DNA of 64,000 nucleotides from JAWWOL01 sp963797535 (GTDB taxonomy: Bacteria > Actinomycetota > Actinomycetes > JAWWOL01), in contig CAWCPQ010000001.1 of assembly GCA_963797535.1 (NCBI GenBank), forward strand, positions 1,612,001-1,676,000. The letters are read 5' to 3'. Positions 8,946 to 17,072 of the stretch are shown piece by piece. A program made the position numbers and the translations under genes. Positions within the stretch are counted from its first letter, which is position 1. Every line of letters starts with the position of its first letter. Under the pieces are notes generated by a model. The model did not search any database, was not told the DNA's origin, and worked only from the letters and a program-made list of their open reading frames with translations.

Positions 8946-9209
8946 CTAGACGACGGCCTCGTCGGGGACGATGTTGACGACCCGGCGACCCCTGCGGGTG
9001 CCGAACTCGACGTGGCCGGCGACCAGGGCGAACAGCGTGTCGTCGCCGCCACGGCCGACGAAGCCACCGGGGTGGAAGTGCGTGCCACGCTGGCGGACGA
9101 GGATCTCGCCGGCGTTGACGAGCTGGCCACCGAAACGCTTGACGCCGAGGCGCTGAGCGTTGGAGTCACGGCCGTTGCGGCTGGAGGATGCACCCTTTTT
9201 GTGAGCCAT
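8946..9209 (-). CDS. rpmA: 50S ribosomal protein L27
   Basis: An 87-residue protein with the complete family signature: AHKKGASSSRNGRDS at the N-terminus, GVKRFGGQ, then ILVRQRGTHFHPG. There is no Firmicutes-type cleaved leader before AHKKG. It starts 7 bases after the rplU stop, the universal arrangement. Confidence 0.98.
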   Translation of the reverse strand: MAHKKGASSSRNGRDSNAQRLGVKRFGGQLVNAGEILVRQRGTHFHPGGFVGRGGDDTLFALVAGHVEFGTRRGRRVVNIVPDEAVV

Positions 9210-9216
9210 GTCGCGC

Positions 9217-9531
9217 CTACTTCCCGGTCTCGATGCCGGTAACGCGAACGACGGTCAACCGCTGACGGTGGCCCTGGCGCTTGTGATAACCGGTCTTGTT
9301 CTTGTACTTGTGGATCTCGATCTTGGGGCCCTTGGTGTGGTCGACCACCTCAGCGGTGACCTTCACGGCCGCCAGTGCCTTCTTGTCCACGGTGACGTCA
9401 GCACCGTCAACGAGCAGAAGTGCGGTCAGCGACAGCTCGCTGCCAACCAGGTCCGTGACCTTGTCGACCTCGAGGACGTCGCCCACGGCCACCTTGTGCT
9501 GCCTGCCGCCTTGGCGAACGATCGCGTACAC
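9217..9531 (-). CDS. rplU: 50S ribosomal protein L21
   Basis: A 104-residue protein. The start is set at the GTG at 9531 because AAGGAG lies 7 bases upstream and the product then opens with VYAIVRQGGRQ, the family N-terminus; the upstream ATG adds 16 residues unlike L21. The C-terminus carries the conserved YKNKTGYHKRQGHRQ segment. Only about 40 bases separate it from the end of the rng frame, so transcription from rng is possible. Confidence 0.97.
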   Translation of the reverse strand: MYAIVRQGGRQHKVAVGDVLEVDKVTDLVGSELSLTALLLVDGADVTVDKKALAAVKVTAEVVDHTKGPKIEIHKYKNKTGYHKRQGHRQRLTVVRVTGIETGK

Positions 9532-9568
9532 CGCAGAACTCCTTGCTATCAACGTGCTATCGGACGTG

Positions 9569-12500
9569 CTACCGGACAAGTGCGTGCCTCATCCGTACGG
9601 GAGGCACGCGGGAGCAGATGCGCCGAGGGCGCACCGCCTGCCCAGGGTACGGACCCGGGGCGGGCAAGGTCAAACGGATCAGGGGGAAATCGGGGAAATC
9701 GCCGCAGGTCCGGCGGGCCGGGAGGCCGCCCGCCGTCGCCGGGGCGGTGCTGTGGTGGTGGTGCCGGCTGCTGCCGGCGCGGGTGTCGTGACGGGCAGCG
9801 GGCCCGGCGACGGCTGCCGCGACCGGCAACGACTCGGCCGGCGACTCAGCCGGGGACGACTCGGAGGGGGTCTCCCCCTTCGTCGCCCCACCCTTGCCGG
9901 AGCCACCGCGGCGCCGACGTGAACGGGGAGCGGGGGCGTCCTCGTCGGCAGCAGTGTCAGCGGGGGCATCCGCAGCTGCGGGAGCCTCGGCAGCTGCGGG
10001 AGCCTCATCGGCTTCGACGGCGGACTCCAGCGACGCGGGAGCACCGGCCGGCGCCGACGCACCGCGACGACCGCGACGTCCCGAACGGGGGGCCGGCTGG
10101 TCGGTTACCTCGGGCTGCGGTGCCGCGTCGGTGTCCGGCGCGGACTCGGTCGGCTCGGCCGAGTCCACCACCTGGCCGTTGTCGCCGTCGTGGTCGTGCT
10201 CGTGCGCGTGGGCAGCAGACGCAGCGGCGATTTTTGCGATCGCCGCTGCAGCGGCGGCCCGAGGTGCCTCGTCCGGCACGGTGGCCACGGTCACGGCGGC
10301 AGAACCGCTGCGCGCGCCACGGCCGGACTTGCCGCCACGGCCGGACTTGCCCTCGCGGGCACCGTTGCCGCCGTTGCCGGCGCCGTCGCGGCGAGCTTCG
10401 TCACCGTGGTCGGGCACGGTGGGAGCGCCCTGGTCCATGTGCACGATGAAGCCGCGGCCCTGGCACTCGGGGCAGGTCTCGCTGAAGGACTCGAGCAGCC
10501 CCTGGCCGACCCGCTTGCGGGTCATCTGGACCAGGCCGAGCGAGGTGACCTCGGCCACCTGGTGCTTGGTCCGGTCGCGGCCGAGGCACTCCATCAGCCG
10601 ACGCAGCACGAGCTCACGGTTGCTCTCGAGCACCATGTCGATGAAGTCGATGACGATGATGCCGCCGAGGTCGCGCAGGCGCAGCTGGCGTACGACTTCC
10701 TCTGCTGCTTCGAGGTTGTTCTTGGTGACGGTCTCCTCGAGGTTGCCGCCCTTGCCGACGAACTTGCCGGTGTTGACGTCGACCACGACCATCGCCTCGG
10801 TGCGGTCGATCACGAGCGATCCACCGCTGGGCAGCCAGACCTTGCGGTCGAGCGCCTTGGTCAGCTGCTCGTCGATGCGGTAGGCGCTGAAGACGTCCTG
10901 GTTGTCGACCCAGTGGGTCAGCCGCGGCGCGAGGTCGGGGGCCAGGTGGGCGACGTAGTTCTCGACCGTCTCCCACTCGTCGCCGCCCTGCACGATCAGC
11001 TGGCGGAAGTCCTCGTTGAAGATGTCCCGGATGACGCGTACGACGAGGTCGGGCTCGGCGTAGAGCAGGGTCGGAGCCGAGCTGCCGGAGTTGGCGGCCG
11101 CGGCCTGGATCGACTCCCACTGCGCGTGCAGCCGGGCGACGTCGCGCTCGAGGTCCTCCTCGCTGGCACCCTCTGCAGCGGTGCGGACGATGACACCGGC
11201 GTCCTCGGGCATGACCCGCTTGAGGATCGCCTTGAGCCGGGTGCGCTCGGCGTCGGGCAGCTTGCGGCTGATGCCGGTGACCCGGCCGTCCGGCACGTAG
11301 ACGAGGAAGCGTCCGGGCAGCGAGATCTGGCTGGTCAGCCGCGAGCCCTTGTGGCCGATCGGGTCCTTGGTGACCTGCACCATGATCGTCTGGCCGGGCT
11401 TGAGCGCCTGCTCGATCCGGTGGGCGCGGCCCTCGATGCCACTCGCGTCGTAGTTGACCTCACCGGCGTAAAGCACAGCGTTGCGGCCCTTGCCGATGTC
11501 GACGAACGCCGCCTCCATGCTGGGCAGGACGTTCTGCACCTTGCCGAGATAGACGTTGCCGGCGTACGACGTCGCGCTGGCCTTGGTGACGTAGTGCTCC
11601 ACCAGGACGTTGTCCTCGAGCACGGCGATCTGGGTACGGTCGCCGGTCTGGCGTACGACCATGACCCGGTCGACCGCCTCGCGGCGGGCGAGGAACTCGG
11701 CCTCGGTGAGCACCGGCGGGCGGCGCTTTCCCTGCTCGCGGCCCTCACGACGACGCTGGCGCTTGGCCTCGAGCCGGGTGGAGCCGGTCAGGCCGCGAAC
11801 CTCGTCATCGCCCGAGGACTGGCCACGGGGGGTGCGGACGCGGACCACTGTGTTCGGCGGGTCGTCCAAGGTGGGCTCGGTGCCCTCGCCGGATCCGCGG
11901 CTGCGGCGGCGACGCCGACGGCGGGTGCCACCGCGACCATCGCTCTCGGTCTCGTCGTCCCCGGCGGGGGCTTCCTCAGCGGACTCGGCAACCTCGGCCT
12001 CGGCCTCGCCGTTCGGCTCGGCCTGGTCAGCGTCGTCGGGGCGGCCACGGCCGCGGCCGCGACGACCACGACGACGGCGACGGCCGGAAGCGGAACCGGT
12101 CGAGCCGTCCTCCTCGGGAGCCTCTTCCTCGTCGACCTCCTCGGTCGACAACGAGGCCTCGGCCTCGAGCACAACCGCGTCGGTCGCGTCGGCCAGCAGC
12201 TCTTCGGCCAGCTCGTCGGGAATCGGATCGCCGTTGGCGTCCAGCAGCGGCGCTTCCTCGACCGGAGCCGGCCGGCTCGACCGGCGACGACGGGCGGGAG
12301 TCGCGTTGGCCGGGTCGGGCGCCTGGAACAGCGATCCGATCGGTGGGAGGGCGGCCTTCTCGACGGCGGCGTCGACCGGAGCCTCGGCGGACTCGTCGAC
12401 CGGCGGCGCGAACTGCACGGCGGTGCTGCGCCTGCGACGGCCGCGCGGTGCGGCCGGCTCGGGGATCTCGATGACCTCGGCGACCTCGACGATGTCGGCG

Positions 12501-12925
12501 GCTGGCTGGTCGGTGGCCTGCGTGGCGGCCTCCGTCGGCGTCTCAGCCTCAGCCGCCACGGCCTTGGCCGGGCGGCGCGATGAACGCGTGCGCTTGGCCG
12601 GGGCTGCGGGCGTCTCGGACTCGGGCACCGCGGCGACCGGCTGGTCGGCGTCGGCAGCCTCGGGTGCGCTGTCCGGCGCCGGGGCAGCGGCCGGGCGGGT
12701 GGCAGCGCGACGACGGCGCGGCGCGGGCTTGTCCGCGGCCGGGGTCTCAGCGGCAGGCGCGTCGACGTGGGTCGACTCGCTCGTGGCCGGCTCAGCGGCC
12801 TGCGCCGGGCGGGTGGCTCGACGGCGTCGCGGCGTGGTGCCGGTGGCAGTCGAAGGGTCGGTGGACGTGGTGTCAGCCGTAGCGGAGGCGTTCGTGCCGC
12901 CGCCGGTCGGCTCGGTGTCGAGCAT
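9569..12925 (-). CDS. rng: Ribonuclease E/G with long disordered N-terminal arm; C-terminal frame probably shifted
   Basis: Endonuclease for mRNA turnover and rRNA maturation. About 390 N-terminal residues are Ala/Pro/Glu-rich with repeated Arg clusters (PRRRR), typical of actinobacterial RNase E. Then come the S1 domain (about 420-500), the RNase-H/5-prime sensor region, and the DNase I-like catalytic core with VDVNTGKF (Asp716) and IDFIDM (Asp763) as metal ligands. The zinc link is CPEC (Cys818, Cys821). As read, the last ~80 residues (after about residue 1041) look non-native. One base less near 9800-9805 (GGGCCC run) would give VTTPAPAAAG, a Thr run and RRRRAASRPAGP, the usual family ending, with the stop at 9679. 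ATG 12925 has GGGAG ten bases upstream. Confidence 0.93.
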   Translation of the reverse strand: MLDTEPTGGGTNASATADTTSTDPSTATGTTPRRRRATRPAQAAEPATSESTHVDAPAAETPAADKPAPRRRRAATRPAAAPAPDSAPEAADADQPVAAVPESETPAAPAKRTRSSRRPAKAVAAEAETPTEAATQATDQPAADIVEVAEVIEIPEPAAPRGRRRRSTAVQFAPPVDESAEAPVDAAVEKAALPPIGSLFQAPDPANATPARRRRSSRPAPVEEAPLLDANGDPIPDELAEELLADATDAVVLEAEASLSTEEVDEEEAPEEDGSTGSASGRRRRRGRRGRGRGRPDDADQAEPNGEAEAEVAESAEEAPAGDDETESDGRGGTRRRRRRRSRGSGEGTEPTLDDPPNTVVRVRTPRGQSSGDDEVRGLTGSTRLEAKRQRRREGREQGKRRPPVLTEAEFLARREAVDRVMVVRQTGDRTQIAVLEDNVLVEHYVTKASATSYAGNVYLGKVQNVLPSMEAAFVDIGKGRNAVLYAGEVNYDASGIEGRAHRIEQALKPGQTIMVQVTKDPIGHKGSRLTSQISLPGRFLVYVPDGRVTGISRKLPDAERTRLKAILKRVMPEDAGVIVRTAAEGASEEDLERDVARLHAQWESIQAAAANSGSSAPTLLYAEPDLVVRVIRDIFNEDFRQLIVQGGDEWETVENYVAHLAPDLAPRLTHWVDNQDVFSAYRIDEQLTKALDRKVWLPSGGSLVIDRTEAMVVVDVNTGKFVGKGGNLEETVTKNNLEAAEEVVRQLRLRDLGGIIVIDFIDMVLESNRELVLRRLMECLGRDRTKHQVAEVTSLGLVQMTRKRVGQGLLESFSETCPECQGRGFIVHMDQGAPTVPDHGDEARRDGAGNGGNGAREGKSGRGGKSGRGARSGSAAVTVATVPDEAPRAAAAAAIAKIAAASAAHAHEHDHDGDNGQVVDSAEPTESAPDTDAAPQPEVTDQPAPRSGRRGRRGASAPAGAPASLESAVEADEAPAAAEAPAAADAPADTAADEDAPAPRSRRRRGGSGKGGATKGETPSESSPAESPAESLPVAAAVAGPAARHDTRAGSSRHHHHSTAPATAGGLPARRTCGDFPDFPLIRLTLPAPGPYPGQAVRPRRICSRVPPVRMRHALVR

Positions 12926-12979
12926 CCGGACGGTTCTCCCGTCGGGCCCCCGGGCGCGTGCATCACGCGGCCGCTCAGG

Positions 12980-13002
12980 AGCCCAGTAGTTGTGGGCTTT
13001 TT
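12980..13002 (+). terminator. Hairpin with T-run between rng and the DUF2344 gene
   Basis: AGCCCA (12980-12985) pairs with TGGGCT (12993-12998) around a 7-nt loop and runs into TTTTT on the plus strand. No plus-strand gene precedes it, so either it blocks antisense transcription into the DUF2344 gene or, read on the minus strand, it is simply a hairpin in the rng leader. Its function is undecided. Confidence 0.45.
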
Positions 13003-13062
13003 CCGGCCACCGCCAGGTCGGCGATCGTCGGGAAGATCAAGGGTGATGCGGTGCTGACGCCG

Positions 13063-13875
13063 TTACGCGGGCGCGGCGGCCGGGTGGGCCACCGCCTCAC
13101 GATCCGGCGCGAGCGGGTCGGCGACCAGGCCGTCGTCGTCGAGCAACCCCTGCGCCAGCCGAGTCACCCGAGCTTCGGATGCCGGCGGCACCAGGTCGGC
13201 CACCTGACGAAGTCCGGTCAGGACGTCGTCGGGTCGTACGGACGGTGTTTCGTGCCGTACCACCATGCGAAGTATCGCATACGAGGCTGTGTCGAGTTCG
13301 TCTGATCGCTCCGGCGCGTCGCTTTGATCATGAACCGGAGGGCCGGCCGACACGGTCAACGAGACGACGGGGACCCTGGCATCGAGCTGGCGCCGACCGT
13401 CTTTGAGCACCCGTTCGACCGGGACGGAGTCAAGAGCGAGAAAGCCCTCCACCGCCTTCTCGGCATCCGACGGTGACACCGTGGGCAGCTCGACCTGCCA
13501 GATCGAACCGGTGATCCGGTCGGGCAGCGATCCGCCGCGGGCCTCGACCACTTCGAGCACGTCCAGGCCGGTCGGCATCGACTCGTCGAGCGCCTTGCGG
13601 ACGGCATCCGGGTTGCAGTGCTCGACCACGGCGATCTCGAGGTACTCAGCCTCGCTGGCCGTGCCGGTCGGAGCGGCTCCGGCGTAGGAGATCTTCGGGT
13701 GGGGGTTGAAGCCGGCCGAGAACGCGATCGGCACCCCGGAGCGGCGGATGGCCCGCTCGAAGGCACGCTGGAAGTCGCGATGGCTGGAGAAGCGCAGCCG
13801 GCCGCGCTTGGCGTAGCGGATCCGCAGCCGTTGCACCGCCACCGGCGGCGGCGGACCGTCCGGGGTCCTGGCCAC
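13063..13875 (-). CDS. DUF2344 (TIGR03936) radical-SAM-linked protein
   Basis: A 270-residue protein. The GTG at 13875 overlaps the stop of the preceding radical SAM gene by one base (TAGTG), which sets the start. The core has RLRIRYAKRGRLRFSSH near residue 17 and the family's AFSAGFNPHPKISY near 50. This protein is regularly paired with, or fused to, B12-binding radical SAM proteins, and the RNase E gene follows. Its biochemical role is not established. The C-terminal third is variable and acidic. Confidence 0.9.
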   Translation of the reverse strand: MARTPDGPPPPVAVQRLRIRYAKRGRLRFSSHRDFQRAFERAIRRSGVPIAFSAGFNPHPKISYAGAAPTGTASEAEYLEIAVVEHCNPDAVRKALDESMPTGLDVLEVVEARGGSLPDRITGSIWQVELPTVSPSDAEKAVEGFLALDSVPVERVLKDGRRQLDARVPVVSLTVSAGPPVHDQSDAPERSDELDTASYAILRMVVRHETPSVRPDDVLTGLRQVADLVPPASEARVTRLAQGLLDDDGLVADPLAPDREAVAHPAAAPA

Positions 13876-15803
13876 TAGTGCTGCACAGGGGTGAGCGGCA
13901 ACAGGGTCCGGCCGGTCGGGCCGACCTGGATCTCGGTGCCCATGGACGGGCACACGCCGCAGTCAAAGCACGGGGTCCAGCGGCAGTCCTCAACCTCGAC
14001 GTCAGATTGAGAGTCGAGCCAGTCCTCCCACAGCCACTCGCGGTCCAAGCCGGAGTCGAGGTGGTCCCAGGGCAGCACCTCGTGCTGCTCGCGCTCGCGG
14101 ATCGTGTACCAGTCCAGCGAGACCGGCTGGTCGGCGAAGACGGTGTCGCAGGCGGCGACCCACCGGTCGTACGAGAAGTGCTCGCTCCAGCCGTCGAAAC
14201 GTCCGCCGTCACGCCACACCTGGCGGATGACCTGGCCGACCCGGCGGTCGCCTCGGCTGAGCAGTCCCTCGATGATGCCGGGACGTCCGTCGTGGTAGCG
14301 CATGCCGATCGCCTTGCCGAACCTGCGGTCGTTGCGGATCGCGTCCCGCAGCTTGCGCAGCCGGGCGTCGGTCGTCTCGTGGTCGAGCTGCGCCACCCAC
14401 TGGAACGGCGTGTGCGGCTTGGGCACGAAGCCGCCGATGGAAACCGTGCAGCGGACGTCGCGGCTGCCGGTCGCCTTGCGCCCGGCCTCGATCACCCTGG
14501 CGGCGAGGGTCGCGATCTGGAGCACGTCGTCGTCGGTCTCTGTCGGCAGCCCGCACATGAAGTAGAGCTTGACCTGACGCCAGCCGGCCGCATAGGCGGT
14601 GGTGACGGTTCGGATCAGGTCGTCCTCGGTCACCATCTTGTTGATGACCTTGCGCATGCGCTCGCTGCCACCTTCGGGGGCGAAGGTCAGGCCGCTGCGG
14701 CGACCGTTGCGGCTGAGCTCGCTGGCCAGCTCGACGTTGAAGGCGTCGACCCTGGTGCTCGGCAGCGACAACGAGGTGTTGGTGCCCTCGTACTGGTCGG
14801 CCAGCCCCTTGGCGATCGCCCCGATCTCGGAGTGGTCGGCGCTGGACAGGCTGAGCAGGCCGACTTCCTGGTAGCCGGTCGCCTTGACGCCCTGCAGCAC
14901 CATCTCCCCGATGCCGGTGATCGAGCGCTCACGGACCGGACGGGTGATCATGCCGGCCTGGCAGAACCGGCAACCGCGGGTGCAGCCCCGGAAGATCTCG
15001 ACGCTGTAGCGCTCGTGCACCGTCTCGGCCAGCGGCACCAGCGCCTGCTTGGGGTAGGGCCACTCGTCGAGGTCCATGACCGTGTGCTTGGCGACGCGGT
15101 ACGGGACGCCGGTGCGGTTGGGCGCGACCCTGGCGATCCGACCGTCCGGCAGGTAGTCGACGTCGTAAAACCTTGGTACGTAGACGTTTCCGGTCTGAGC
15201 TAGCCGGAACAGCAGCTCCTCGCGACCGCCGGGACTCCCCTGCGCCTTGAAGTCGCGGGTGATGTTGGTGATGTTGAGCACGGCCTGCTCGCCGTCACCC
15301 AGGACCGCAGCGTCGATGAAATCGGCGATCGGCTCGGGGTTGAACGCGGAGTGGCCGCCGACCAGGACGATGGGGTGCTCGTCGGTGCGGTCCTTGGCGT
15401 CCAACGGGATGCCGGCAAGGTCGAGCGCGTTGAGCATGTTGGTGTAGCCCAGCTCGGTGCTGAAGCTGATGCCGAAGATGTCGAACGCGCCGACCGGGCG
15501 GTGGGCGTCGACGGTGAACTGCGACACGTGGTGCTCACGCATGAGGGCCTCGAGGTCGGGCCACACCGCGTAGGTGCGCTCCGCCAGCACGTCGGGCAGC
15601 TCGTTCAGCACCTCGTACAAGATCATGACGCCCTGGTTGGGCAGGCCGACCTCGTAGGCGTCGGGGTACATCAGGCACCAGCGAACCGTGGTGGAGTCCC
15701 AGTCCTTGACGGTGGAGTTGAGCTCACCGCCGACGTACTGGATCGGCTTCTGAACCCGCGTCAGCAGGGTCTCGAGGCGAGGGAAGAGGGACTCGACAGG
15801 CAT
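13875..15803 (-). CDS. B12-binding-type radical SAM protein (TIGR03960 family)
   Basis: A 642-residue protein. An N-terminal Rossmann/B12-binding-like domain (GLPNQGVMILYEVLN near 54, GISFSTELGYTNMLNAL near 118) is followed by a radical SAM barrel. The barrel's cluster motif is GCTRGCRFCQAGM (CxxxCxxC, around residue 275), with later PEGGSERMR and GLPTETDDDV segments. The C-terminus is Cys-rich (DCRWTPCFDCGVC), possibly binding a second cluster. Together with the DUF2344 partner it forms the conserved two-gene module next to rng. The substrate is unknown. It starts 39 bases downstream of rodA. Confidence 0.92.
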   Translation of the reverse strand: MPVESLFPRLETLLTRVQKPIQYVGGELNSTVKDWDSTTVRWCLMYPDAYEVGLPNQGVMILYEVLNELPDVLAERTYAVWPDLEALMREHHVSQFTVDAHRPVGAFDIFGISFSTELGYTNMLNALDLAGIPLDAKDRTDEHPIVLVGGHSAFNPEPIADFIDAAVLGDGEQAVLNITNITRDFKAQGSPGGREELLFRLAQTGNVYVPRFYDVDYLPDGRIARVAPNRTGVPYRVAKHTVMDLDEWPYPKQALVPLAETVHERYSVEIFRGCTRGCRFCQAGMITRPVRERSITGIGEMVLQGVKATGYQEVGLLSLSSADHSEIGAIAKGLADQYEGTNTSLSLPSTRVDAFNVELASELSRNGRRSGLTFAPEGGSERMRKVINKMVTEDDLIRTVTTAYAAGWRQVKLYFMCGLPTETDDDVLQIATLAARVIEAGRKATGSRDVRCTVSIGGFVPKPHTPFQWVAQLDHETTDARLRKLRDAIRNDRRFGKAIGMRYHDGRPGIIEGLLSRGDRRVGQVIRQVWRDGGRFDGWSEHFSYDRWVAACDTVFADQPVSLDWYTIREREQHEVLPWDHLDSGLDREWLWEDWLDSQSDVEVEDCRWTPCFDCGVCPSMGTEIQVGPTGRTLLPLTPVQH

Positions 15804-15842
15804 TGGTCCACCCTACGCTGCGCCTCGTCGGCCAGGGCCGCG

Positions 15843-17051
15843 TCAGACCGAGGCGGACTGGGAGTGCATGTGCACGTTCTGCAGCAACCCGATCGCGATC
15901 AGGTTGGCGAACATCGAGGATCCGCCGTAGGAGATGAACGGCAGGGGCAGTCCGGTGACCGGCATGATGCCCAGACACATGCCGATGTTCTCGAATCCCT
16001 GGAACGCGAACCACGCGATGATGGCCACCGCGATCAGCCGGCCGAAGGCATCATCGGCCTTGACGGCTATTCGGAACGCTCGCCACAGAACGACGCCGAG
16101 CAAGGAGACAATGCCGACGCAGCCGGCAAACCCGAGCTCTTCACCGGCGACACTGAAGATGAAGTCGTCCACGGTGCCGTGCACATAGTGCTTGTTGGTC
16201 AACGGTCCGTGCAGCAGCCCCTGGCCGAAGATGCCACCGGAACCGATGGCGATCTGGGAGTGCTGGGGGTCGTCCTTCTCGATCTTGGAGAACTTGTCGG
16301 ACGCGTTCGGGTTGACGAAGACGGTGATCCGGGCGGCTTGGTAGCCGTGCAGCTTGCCGCTCATGCCGAGGCCGACGCCACCGAGCACCGCGAGAAGGAC
16401 GAGGCCGACGATCCAGCGGAACGGCGCACCGGACACGGCAATGGTGGCCAGGATCATGAAGCCCAGGACGACGGCGGTGCCGAGGTCGGGCTGGAGCAGG
16501 ATCAGGCCGATCGGGATGACGGCCAGGCAGAGCACTGAAAAGACGTCGACATCCCTCGGGACGTCGCTGGTGTCGCGCTTCTCCCCCAGGAACATCGCCA
16601 GGCCAACGACCAGGGCGATCTTGGCGAACTCTGCGGGCTGCACGGTGAAACCGCCGCCAACGACGATCCAGGACTTCGCGCCGTTGATCGTGGCGCCGAG
16701 CGGGCTGAGCACGGCCAGCAGGCCCAGGATGCTGGCCACGTAGACCACCGGCGCGTAGGCACGCAGCGAGCGGTAGTCCAGCAGCGAGGTGCCGACCCCC
16801 AGCGCGATCCCGATGATCAGGTTGAGCAGGTCCTTCTTCAGGTACGAGTTCGAGTGCGCGCCGCTGTAGGTGACGTAGGTGGCTCCCCACACCAGCAGCA
16901 CGCCCAGGATGCACAGACCCGCCACCGCGGCGGTCAGGATCCAGTCGGACTTGCGCAGGCGCGACTCACGCGTCAGCACCTTGGAGTGCGGGCCGGAGTT
17001 TCGGCCGCCCAAGGAAACCGGCGAGGTACGGGGGGAAAGCCAGTCGGTCAT
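15843..17051 (-). CDS. rodA: Rod shape-determining SEDS peptidoglycan glycosyltransferase RodA
   Basis: A polytopic membrane transglycosylase that polymerises lipid II for lateral wall growth, working with PBP2. At 402 residues it shows about ten hydrophobic segments and SEDS signatures: the Pro-containing GGFTVQPAEFAKI near 195, LLLQPDLGTA near 255, and the C-terminal GLPLPFISYGGSSM. An N-terminal cytoplasmic stretch of about 35 residues precedes the first membrane helix. AAGGAC lies 5 bases before the ATG. It lies 21 bases after the mrdA stop, inside the mre operon. Confidence 0.95.
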   Translation of the reverse strand: MTDWLSPRTSPVSLGGRNSGPHSKVLTRESRLRKSDWILTAAVAGLCILGVLLVWGATYVTYSGAHSNSYLKKDLLNLIIGIALGVGTSLLDYRSLRAYAPVVYVASILGLLAVLSPLGATINGAKSWIVVGGGFTVQPAEFAKIALVVGLAMFLGEKRDTSDVPRDVDVFSVLCLAVIPIGLILLQPDLGTAVVLGFMILATIAVSGAPFRWIVGLVLLAVLGGVGLGMSGKLHGYQAARITVFVNPNASDKFSKIEKDDPQHSQIAIGSGGIFGQGLLHGPLTNKHYVHGTVDDFIFSVAGEELGFAGCVGIVSLLGVVLWRAFRIAVKADDAFGRLIAVAIIAWFAFQGFENIGMCLGIMPVTGLPLPFISYGGSSMFANLIAIGLLQNVHMHSQSASV

Positions 17052-17072
17052 CGGGTCCTTACATCGAGGGAG

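Noticed and set aside
10190..12583. Very long open frame (about 800 codons) on the plus strand
   Set aside because: It is the antisense of rng, caused by GC-rich codon bias; no family motif in its translation.
13878..15203. Plus-strand frame of about 440 codons
   Set aside because: Antisense of the radical SAM gene, whose cluster motif and length settle the strand.
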